DNA from: JAGXFP01 sp046484585
GTDB lineage: Bacteria > Desulfobacterota > Desulfobulbia > Desulfobulbales > JAGXFP01
Direction: 5' to 3'
NCBI GenBank assembly: GCA_046484585.1
Contig: JAWOIQ010000019.1
Coordinates: forward strand, 1-5,527
Length of the DNA stretch: 5,527 nt
In this document: positions 1 through 5,182 of the stretch, piece by piece
Numbering within the stretch: position 1 is the stretch's first letter
How the letters are laid out: each line of letters opens with the position of its first letter
Translations under genes and position numbers: made by a program
Notes under the pieces: generated by a model
What the model saw: only the letters and a program-made list of their open reading frames with translations
The model's database searches: none
Told to the model about the DNA's origin: nothing

Positions 1-1413
1 GAGTACGATCTTGAGGGGTTGTTCGTCCGCCTCGGCTACCTGCTCGATTCGATCGGGGCCAAGCGGATCGTGATCGATACCCTGGAGGCGCTGTTTGCCA
101 GTCTGCCCAACGAGGCGATCCTCCGGGCCGAGTTGCGGCGGCTCTTCCGTTGGCTCAAGGACCGGGGCGTCACCGCCCTCATTACCGCCGAGCGGGGCGG
201 CAACGGCACCCTCACCCGCCACGGTCTCGAGGAATACGTCTCCGACTGCGTCATCCTCCTCGATCACCGGGTCATCGAGCAGGTTTCCACCAGGCGCCTC
301 CGCATCGTCAAATACCGCGGAACATACCACTGCACCAACGAGTATCCCTTCCTCATCGAGCGGCAGGGCCTCTCCATTATGCCCATCTCCAACGTGGAGC
401 TGAAGCACGAGGTGAGCACCGACCGGGTCACGACCGGGCTGCCGGCGCTCGACACCATGCTCGGGGGCGGTTATTACCGGGGCAGCACCATCCTCATTTC
501 CGGCACGGCCGGCGCCGGCAAGTCCACCTTCGCCGCCGCCTGCGTCGAGGCCGCCTGCCGGGCCGGCAGGAAGAGCTTGTATTTTGCCTTCGAGGAATCG
601 GAGCCCCAGATCGTCCGCAACATGCGCTCCGTCGGCATGGACCTCGAACCCTGGGTGCGAAAGGGGCTGCTCGGGTTCCAGGCCGCCAGGCCAAACATTT
701 ACGGCCTGGAAATGCACCTGGTGCGCATGTACGCGCTGATCGAGGAATTTCAGCCGGAGGTCGTGATCATGGATCCGATCTCCAATATGGTGGCGGTGGG
801 CAGCGAGCGGGAAGTGAACGCCATGCTCAATCGCCTGATCGATTATCTCAAGGGCAGGGGCATCACCTCTGTTTTCACCAGCCTCGCCCACCCGGGTACC
901 ACCGAGATGACCGAAGTGGCTATCTCCTCGCTGATCGACACCTGGCTCCTGCTCCGGACCGAGGAGACCAGCGGCGAGCGCAACCGCACTCTGTTTATCC
1001 TTAAATCACGCGGCATGGCTCATTCCAATCAGGTGCGGGAGTTCCGGCTTTCGGACCAGGGTATCGACTTCATCGATGTTTACATCGGCGAGGGCCAGGT
1101 CTTCACCGGCTCGGCCCGTGAGGCCCAGGAAGCCAAGGACCGGGCCGAAGTCCTGGCCCGCCGCCAGGAAATGGAAAGGCGGCGGCGCGGCCACGAACGG
1201 CAGCGGCGGCTTCTGGCGGCCCAAATCGAGACCCTTAGAGTCCAGCTCGAAAAGGAGGACGAGGAGCTCGAACTGGCGGAGATGCAGGAGAAGCTGCGCG
1301 AAGAGGCCCGCACCCTCGACCGGAGTCGGCAGGAGGTGCGGCGCCGGGTCGAGATCTCCGGACGGAAATCGGAAGAACAGAAAACGAAGCAACATCGGAA
1401 AAGGAGTCGATAA
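1..1413 (+). CDS. kaiC: KaiC-like clock ATPase/autokinase, 5' end missing
   Basis: The reading frame is open from base 1, so the true start lies upstream; 470 codons are visible (residues numbered from base 1). KaiC is a RecA-fold double ATPase that forms hexamers and autophosphorylates in its CII half. The late CI domain shows Walker B ending at D26 and the K104/R106 finger pair (VKYRG). CII is complete: Walker A GTAGAGKST (168-176, K174), catalytic pair E198/E199 (AFEES), Walker B D258, and finger K335/R337 (LKSRG). The CII phosphosite region reads MTEVAISSLIDT, so S309/S310 align with cyanobacterial S431/T432 and T304 with T426. Aligned to Synechococcus KaiC, about 120 residues are missing, including CI Walker A. 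In place of the short A-loop tail there is a charged heptad-like helix (about 370-455) and a basic end (KQHRKRSR). The stop overlaps kaiB by one base. The family is certain; clock function is not. Confidence 0.96.
   Translation, partial: EYDLEGLFVRLGYLLDSIGAKRIVIDTLEALFASLPNEAILRAELRRLFRWLKDRGVTALITAERGGNGTLTRHGLEEYVSDCVILLDHRVIEQVSTRRLRIVKYRGTYHCTNEYPFLIERQGLSIMPISNVELKHEVSTDRVTTGLPALDTMLGGGYYRGSTILISGTAGAGKSTFAAACVEAACRAGRKSLYFAFEESEPQIVRNMRSVGMDLEPWVRKGLLGFQAARPNIYGLEMHLVRMYALIEEFQPEVVIMDPISNMVAVGSEREVNAMLNRLIDYLKGRGITSVFTSLAHPGTTEMTEVAISSLIDTWLLLRTEETSGERNRTLFILKSRGMAHSNQVREFRLSDQGIDFIDVYIGEGQVFTGSAREAQEAKDRAEVLARRQEMERRRRGHERQRRLLAAQIETLRVQLEKEDEELELAEMQEKLREEARTLDRSRQEVRRRVEISGRKSEEQKTKQHRKRSR
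1401..1406 (+). promoter_or_regulatory. Ribosome binding site for the first kaiB
   Basis: AAGGAG lies 6 bases before the ATG at 1413, inside the last codons of kaiC. It fixes the kaiB start at the TAATG stop/start overlap, the usual arrangement for translational coupling. Confidence 0.85.
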
Positions 1414-1799
1414 TGGCCAAGAAGCAGAATGATCCCGCGGCCCCCGGGACCGAGGGGAAGAAAGCCGCCTTCAAACCGCGGGCAGGGGAAAAGGGGGCGG
1501 GGAAAAAGAAGGCGAAAGAGGAACTCCCTTTCGACCTGCGGCTTTACGTGGCGGGGCAGACCCCCAAATCGCTCACCGCCATCGCCAATCTCAAGAAAAT
1601 CTGCGAGGAGCATCTGCTGGGCCAGTACCGCATCGAGGTGATCGATCTGCTCAAGAACCCGCAGCTGGCCCAGGGCGACCAGATCCTGGCCATCCCCACC
1701 CTGGTGCGCAAGTTGCCCGAGCCCATCAAAAAAATCATCGGCGACCTGTCCAGCACCGAGCGGGTCCTGGTCGGCCTTGATATCAGAGCCCCAAAATAG
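1413..1799 (+). CDS. kaiB: KaiB-like protein 1 with basic N-terminal extension
   Basis: KaiB is a thioredoxin-like protein that in cyanobacteria switches fold to bind the KaiC CI ring. This 128-residue protein has the full core from about residue 39: LRLYVAG (42-48), VIDLLKNPQLAQ, ILAIPTL, the IIGDLS motif and a closing GLDI (121-124). Gly and Asp, at the positions known from cyanobacterial KaiB to influence fold switching, are both kept; the Tyr near the start of strand 1 is Phe (F40). The first ~38 residues, rich in Lys, Ala, Gly and Pro, are an extra, probably disordered tail; cyanobacterial KaiB begins about 33 residues later. The ATG at 1413 is supported by AAGGAG. The gene lies between kaiC and a second kaiB. 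KaiB identity is firm; binding to the neighbouring KaiC is inferred from linkage. Confidence 0.95.
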   Translation: MAKKQNDPAAPGTEGKKAAFKPRAGEKGAGKKKAKEELPFDLRLYVAGQTPKSLTAIANLKKICEEHLLGQYRIEVIDLLKNPQLAQGDQILAIPTLVRKLPEPIKKIIGDLSSTERVLVGLDIRAPK

Positions 1800-1807
1800 G
1801 TTTTTTC

Positions 1808-2176
1808 ATGAATGAAGAAGATTACAAAGATTCGCTGGCCGAGTTTGAAAAATCCCTGGAGGGGATGGCCGGCCAGAAATTCGTGCTCAAGCTGTACGTG
1901 ACGGGCGCCACCGCGCGTTCCTCCCGGGCGATCGAAAACATCCGGGCCTTTTGCGAAGAGCACCTGAAGGGGTGTTATGAACTGGAGGTGATCGACATCT
2001 ATCAACATCCCGAAATCCTTGAAAAAGAACAGGTGCTTGCCGCGCCGACCCTGGTCAAGCAGCTGCCGCCCCCTCTGCGCAAGCTCATCGGCGACATGTC
2101 CGACGAGGAAAAGATTCTCGTCGGCCTGAACCTCAAGCCCCGGGACAAAGACCGGAAGACCGGCGAGAATGGCTGA
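1808..2176 (+). CDS. kaiB: KaiB-like protein 2 (divergent tandem paralogue)
   Basis: A second complete KaiB fold of 122 residues follows 8 bases after the first. Core motifs from about residue 24 are LKLYVTG, EVIDIYQHPEI, VLAAPTL, LPPPLRKLIGDMS and the closing GLNL (106-109). The N-terminal extension of ~23 residues is acidic (MNEEDYKDSLAEFEKSLEG), unlike the basic one of the first KaiB, and the short C-terminal tail is basic. The Asp of the GLDL motif is Asn (N108). The ribosome site is poor: only TAGG around the preceding stop (1797-1800), then a T6 run, so translation may depend on ribosomes finishing the first kaiB. Its end overlaps the kinase start by 8 bases. The paralogues are diverged enough that different roles, or a mixed complex on KaiC, are plausible; this is inference. 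Confidence 0.94.
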   Translation: MNEEDYKDSLAEFEKSLEGMAGQKFVLKLYVTGATARSSRAIENIRAFCEEHLKGCYELEVIDIYQHPEILEKEQVLAAPTLVKQLPPPLRKLIGDMSDEEKILVGLNLKPRDKDRKTGENG

Positions 2177-3830
2177 ACGGAAAAGCGCCAAAACCGCCAA
2201 TACCCCGCGGACCCTTCGGCAGGAGAACGAGGAGCTCAAAGCGCGGCTTGCTGAGGCGGAGGATACCCTCCGGGCCTTGCGCATCGGCGAGGTGGATGCC
2301 ATTGTCGTCAGCGGCCCGGCCGGTCCGGCCGTCTTCACCCTGCGGGGCGCCGAGCATGCCTATCGGGTCATTGTCGAGACCATGACCGAGGGGGCGGCGA
2401 CCATTTCCCTGGGCGGGACGGTGCTCTACGGCAACCCTTCCCTCGGGCGGATTCTGGAGACGCCGGTCGGCGCCGTCATGAGCCGGCCCCTGGCCGATTT
2501 CGTGGCCGCCGGCGAACGGCGGAAGTTTGCGGATTTTCTGAAACGGGCCCGTTCCGGACCTGCCAGGGGTCGATTCCTGGTCGGCGACTGCCGCCCCGCC
2601 TATTTTTCCACCACCCTCCTGCAACAGGCGGAAGAGGGGACGCGGATCTGTTTGGTGGTGACCGATCTGACCGAGCACGAGGCCGCCCTTGACCAGCTCC
2701 GAGAGGCCCAGGCGGAAAAGGAAATTCTCCAGAAGAGCGAGGAGCGGTTTCGGCTCCTGGCTGAGGGGATCCCCCAGATCGTCTGGACCGCCAGTCCCGA
2801 TGGGACGCTGGATTACTACAATAAGAGGGGGGTGAAATTCAGCGGCATCCACTTGGAAGAAGGTCCGGACTGGATGTGGAGTGGGATTGTGCATCCCGAT
2901 GATTGGGAAAAAGCGAAGGCGGCCTGGCAACGGTCGGTCGCCGAAGGCCTCCCCTACGAGGTTGAACATCGACTCAGGCGGGCGGACGGCGAATATCGAT
3001 GGCTCCTCACCCGGGCCCTGCCCCTGATCGGCGAGGACGGCCGGATCGTCAAATGGTACGGCACCGCCACCGACATCACCGAGACCAAGAGAAAGCAGGA
3101 GGAGCTGGCGCAGCTCGCCGAGAGGCTCGCCAGTTCCAACCGGGAGCTGGAGCGCTTTGCCTATGTGGCCTCCCATGACCTGCAGGAGCCGCTGCGGTCC
3201 GTCACCGGTTTCCTCGGTCTGCTCAAGCGCCGCTACCAGGGGAAACTGAGCCCCGAGGCCGATGAGTTCATCGAGTTCGCGGTGGCCGGCGCCAGCCGTA
3301 TGCAGGAGCTGATTCTCGATCTGCTGCGCTATTCCCGGGTGGAAAGCCAGGGCAAGCCGCTGACGGCGGTGGACAGCGGCAAGACATTGGCTCAGGTCGT
3401 GGTCAATTTGCAGTCGGCCATCGAGGAGGCGGGCGCCAAAGTGGAAGCCGGGACCCTGCCGGTTATAGCAGGGGACGATTCCCAGCTGGTGCAGCTTTTT
3501 CAAAATCTGGTGGGTAACGCGGTAAAATTCCGCCGGGACGAGCCCCCCCTCGTCCGGGTGAGCGCCGAGCGACAGGAAGGGGGCTGGCGGTTCGCGGTGG
3601 CGGATAACGGCATCGGCATTAAGCCCGAATTCAGGGAGCGCATCCTCCAGGTATTTCAGCGGCTCCACACCCAGCAGGAATATCCGGGCACCGGCATCGG
3701 TCTGGCGATCTGCAAGAAGATCGTCGAGCGCCACGGCGGCCGCATCTGGGTGGAGTCGCAGCCGGGGCAGGGGACGACCGTCTACTTCACCCTCCCCGAC
3801 CGGCCGGCGGCTGGAGGCGGATCGCGTTGA
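2169..3830 (+). CDS. Soluble PAS-PAS sensor histidine kinase
   Basis: This 553-residue kinase shows no signal peptide or membrane segment, so it should act in the cytoplasm. Domains in order: a helical N-terminus with LRIGEVDAIVV (37-47); PAS 1 (about 63-168, ending VVTDLTE); a helical linker; PAS 2 of the PAS_3 type with PAC end (about 192-305, including HPDDW and YGTATDITE); HisKA with phosphoacceptor H336 in ASHDLQEPLR; and HATPase_c with N-box N450, G1 DNGIGI (479-484), F-box around F496 and G2 GTGIGLAI (507-514). All catalytic motifs are intact. The SHDLQEPL transmitter resembles phytochrome-type (Cph1-like) kinases, which pair with Rcp1-type receivers such as the one downstream. It lacks the KaiB-like sensor domain of cyanobacterial SasA. 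The ATG lies inside kaiB2 (8-base overlap), with only a weak purine-rich site, suggesting coupled translation. The ligand of the PAS domains cannot be read from sequence. Confidence 0.95.
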   Translation: MAERKSAKTANTPRTLRQENEELKARLAEAEDTLRALRIGEVDAIVVSGPAGPAVFTLRGAEHAYRVIVETMTEGAATISLGGTVLYGNPSLGRILETPVGAVMSRPLADFVAAGERRKFADFLKRARSGPARGRFLVGDCRPAYFSTTLLQQAEEGTRICLVVTDLTEHEAALDQLREAQAEKEILQKSEERFRLLAEGIPQIVWTASPDGTLDYYNKRGVKFSGIHLEEGPDWMWSGIVHPDDWEKAKAAWQRSVAEGLPYEVEHRLRRADGEYRWLLTRALPLIGEDGRIVKWYGTATDITETKRKQEELAQLAERLASSNRELERFAYVASHDLQEPLRSVTGFLGLLKRRYQGKLSPEADEFIEFAVAGASRMQELILDLLRYSRVESQGKPLTAVDSGKTLAQVVVNLQSAIEEAGAKVEAGTLPVIAGDDSQLVQLFQNLVGNAVKFRRDEPPLVRVSAERQEGGWRFAVADNGIGIKPEFRERILQVFQRLHTQQEYPGTGIGLAICKKIVERHGGRIWVESQPGQGTTVYFTLPDRPAAGGGSR

Positions 3831-3856
3831 CAATTCGTCCAAAATATTTATTTAAT
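3827..3856 (+). promoter_or_regulatory. Candidate sigma-70 promoter overlapping the kinase stop
   Basis: A perfect -35 TTGACA (3827-3832) is followed after 18 bases by TTTAAT (3851-3856, five of six matches to TATAAT), in an AT-rich patch amid GC-rich DNA. A transcript would start near 3863 and run into the terminator hairpin before the first response regulator. The -35 contains the kinase TGA stop. The match is good, but there is no direct evidence of use. Confidence 0.5.
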
Positions 3857-3862
3857 CGAGAG

Positions 3863-3980
3863 AATATCCTGACCGGTTACCACCGTTTCGCTTCTTGCCA
3901 TTTCCTCGGGGAGGACCCCTTGCTCGTGAACATAGTCAGCTCCGTTCAGGGACGCACAGTTCCGCTGCGTCCCTTTTTTA
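3863..3980 (+). ncRNA. Possible leader RNA or small RNA between promoter and terminator
   Basis: This is the stretch that would be transcribed from the candidate promoter to the intrinsic terminator, about 118 bases. CCTGACCGG (3868-3876) can pair with CCGTTCAGG (3942-3950), 8 of 9 positions, giving a closing helix just after the predicted start. Its 3' strand shares AGG with the left arm of the terminator stem (3948-3956), so the two folds compete. Inside are small candidate hairpins: CGGT/ACCG (3874-3885) and either CCTC/GAGG or GGGG/CCCC (3905-3919). I recognise no known riboswitch class. It could equally be just the 3' trailer of the kai operon. Confidence 0.25.
3948..3979 (+). terminator. 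Intrinsic terminator after the kinase gene
   Basis: The arms AGGGACGCA (3948-3956) and TGCGTCCCT (3966-3974) form a perfect 9-bp stem with a 9-base loop. A T tract follows at once (to 3979), with a second T6 run at 3983-3988. It ends the kai-kinase transcript and separates it from the two response regulators, unless it is an attenuator that can be read through. Confidence 0.88.
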
Positions 3981-3995
3981 CATTTTTTGCGCGCC

Positions 3996-4000
3996 GGGAG
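3996..4000 (+). promoter_or_regulatory. Ribosome binding site for the Rcp1-type receiver
   Basis: GGGAG lies 7 bases before the ATG at 4008. This favours 4008 over an in-frame TTG at 3987, which sits inside the T run after the terminator and has no ribosome site. Confidence 0.75.
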
Positions 4001-4007
4001 CACTGCC

Positions 4008-4454
4008 ATGAAAGGTGAGCAATCCAGTGCCGTTCACCTTCTGCTGGTCGAGGACAATCCGGCCGATGCCCGGATTACCCTGGAGGCGATCAAGGAGGTC
4101 GGTATGGCCGAGAAGATCACCATCCTGCACAGCGCGGAAGTGGCGGAGCAATTTCTGCGGCGGCGGGGCCGGTATGCCGATGCCGAACGACCCGATCTGG
4201 TCCTCCTTGACCTCAACCTGCCGGGCAGGGCCGGCCTGGAAATTCTGGCAATGATCAAGAAGGACCCGGCCCTGGTCGCAATCCCCGTGATCATTCTCTC
4301 CACCTCTCACGCGGAGCAGGACGTGCGTGATTCCTATGCGATGCATGCCAACTGCTATATCGTCAAGCCTTTGAGTTATGAAAGGTTGCTCGAGATTCTC
4401 ATCAAAATTAATGAATTCTGGCTGGAGATGGTGAAGTTGCCTCCCAAGGGATAA
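4008..4454 (+). CDS. Stand-alone receiver response regulator, Rcp1-like
   Basis: The protein is 148 residues and is a single CheY-like receiver with no output domain. Key residues are present: acidic pocket E15/D16 (LLVEDN), phosphoacceptor D68 (VLLDLNLPG), S98 at the conserved Thr/Ser switch position (IILSTS) and K120-P121 (YIVKPL). The end, INEFWLEMVKLP, matches the C-terminal FWL...LP pattern of Rcp1-type regulators, the partners of Cph1-like phytochrome kinases; length also fits. The upstream kinase has a Cph1-like transmitter, so a phosphotransfer pair is likely, although a terminator lies between the genes. The start was chosen at the ATG with GGGAG upstream. The next gene follows after 18 bases, so the two regulators probably share a transcript. 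With no output domain, it probably acts by protein contact or as a phosphate relay or sink (inference). Confidence 0.93.
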   Translation: MKGEQSSAVHLLLVEDNPADARITLEAIKEVGMAEKITILHSAEVAEQFLRRRGRYADAERPDLVLLDLNLPGRAGLEILAMIKKDPALVAIPVIILSTSHAEQDVRDSYAMHANCYIVKPLSYERLLEILIKINEFWLEMVKLPPKG

Positions 4455-4460
4455 ATTCGG

Positions 4461-4465
4461 AAGGA
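4461..4465 (+). promoter_or_regulatory. Ribosome binding site for the second response regulator
   Basis: AAGGA (within GGAAGGAAAA) lies 7 bases before the ATG at 4473, in the 18-base gap between the two regulators. No promoter or terminator fits in that gap. Confidence 0.8.
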
Positions 4466-4472
4466 AAACGAT

Positions 4473-5114
4473 ATGGAAAAGGAAAAAATAAGGGTTCTGC
4501 TGGTTGAAGACAATATGGCGGAGGCCAGGCTGCTGCAGGAAGCGCTCCGGGAGGTGCGATCCGAGGATCTACGGATCAGGCATGTCGTAAACATGAGCGA
4601 ATTTCTCGCGCAGGTGAAAGCCGACGGCTTTGATGCCATTTTGCTCGATCTTTCCCTGCCCGACAGCCAGGGGCTCGAAACGCTGGCCAAGGCGCAGGCA
4701 GCCGCTCCTCATCTGGCCATCATCGTGCTGACCGGCAACGACGACGCAGCCGTCGCGCTGGCAGCGGTACGCATGGGAGCGCAGGATTATTTGTTCAAAG
4801 GGGATACCCACGGCCCCCTGTTGACGCGGGCCATCGATTACGCCATTGAGCGGAAGCGTAGTCAGGAAGAGCGCGAGCAGTTGATCGCGGAGCTGCAGGA
4901 CGCCCTGGCCGAGGTCAAGCAGCTGAGCGGCCTGCTGCCCATCTGCTCCTCCTGCAAGAGTATCCGGGATGACCACGGGTACTGGCAGCAGCTAGAAAAG
5001 TATCTCGACGAGCACACGGAGTTGAAATGCACCCACGGTCTCTGTCCCCAATGCGCCCGCAAGCTGTACCCCGAACTGTACACGGACGAACAGCAGACTG
5101 ACGAAGGGAAGTGA
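4473..5114 (+). CDS. Response regulator: receiver plus C-terminal Cys/His cluster domain
   Basis: A 213-residue protein. The receiver (about 6-125) has E12/D13, phosphoacceptor D59 (AILLDLSLP), T87 (IVLTGND) and K109 (YLFKGD). Gly replaces the usual Pro after the Lys, a variant I associate with receivers placed ahead of signalling modules. A charged helix (about 125-152, ERKRSQEEREQLIAELQ) leads to a compact C-terminal domain: C158-x2-C161, an aromatic/charged middle (GYWQQLEKYL), then C186-x-H188 and C191-x2-C194, ending RKLYPELY. The paired CxxC motifs suggest zinc or another metal. The same LLPICxxCKxIRDD...HGxCPxC pattern is familiar at the ends of receivers and sensor proteins in deltaproteobacteria, but I know of no proven function. 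There is no DNA-binding, GGDEF or EAL domain. The gene is probably cotranscribed with the receiver upstream and likely shares its kinase. Confidence 0.92.
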   Translation: MEKEKIRVLLVEDNMAEARLLQEALREVRSEDLRIRHVVNMSEFLAQVKADGFDAILLDLSLPDSQGLETLAKAQAAAPHLAIIVLTGNDDAAVALAAVRMGAQDYLFKGDTHGPLLTRAIDYAIERKRSQEEREQLIAELQDALAEVKQLSGLLPICSSCKSIRDDHGYWQQLEKYLDEHTELKCTHGLCPQCARKLYPELYTDEQQTDEGK

Positions 5115-5145
5115 CAGCCGGGGACGTTAAGAGCTGGTTGCGACG

Positions 5146-5182
5146 ATTACCCCGGCCAGCCCCTGTAACGGCCAGGGGTAAT
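5146..5182 (+). terminator. GC-rich hairpin after the last gene, possible terminator
   Basis: ATTACCCC+GGCC (5146-5157) pairs with GGCC+GGGGTAAT (5170-5182) with one bulged A (5174): a 12-bp stem around a 12-base loop, starting 31 bases after the stop at 5114. No T tract follows, so it is not a standard intrinsic terminator; it may stabilise the 3' end or aid Rho-type termination. A rival hairpin, CCCCTG/CAGGGG (5160-5165 with 5173-5178), uses part of the same bases. Confidence 0.4.

Noticed and set aside
19..21. TTG as the start codon of the KaiC-like protein
   Set aside because: The frame is open to base 1 and the six codons before it (EYDLEG) match the KaiC family, so the gene simply continues upstream.
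1728..1734. A7 run in the first kaiB as a possible programmed slippage site
   Set aside because: The frame continues normally through IKKIIGDL, which is the conserved KaiB motif, and a shifted product would have no clear purpose.
2133..3842. 569-codon minus-strand ORF opposite the kinase
   Set aside because: It mirrors the kinase gene in GC-rich DNA; the + strand encodes every kinase motif, while the minus product has no recognisable domain.
3949..3956. GGGACGCA resembling part of a cyclic-di-GMP (GEMM) riboswitch core
   Set aside because: The remaining GEMM elements (GCACAGGGCAAACC-type segment, GNRA hairpin, second stem) are absent; the bases are fully used by a terminator stem.
3987..3989. 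TTG as start of the first response regulator, adding 7 residues
   Set aside because: It lies in the T run after the terminator with no ribosome site; ATG 4008 has GGGAG at the right distance and begins close to the receiver fold.
3827..4018. 63-codon ORF spanning the intergenic region
   Set aside because: It begins with the TTG of the putative -35 box, runs through the terminator, overlaps the next gene and resembles no family.
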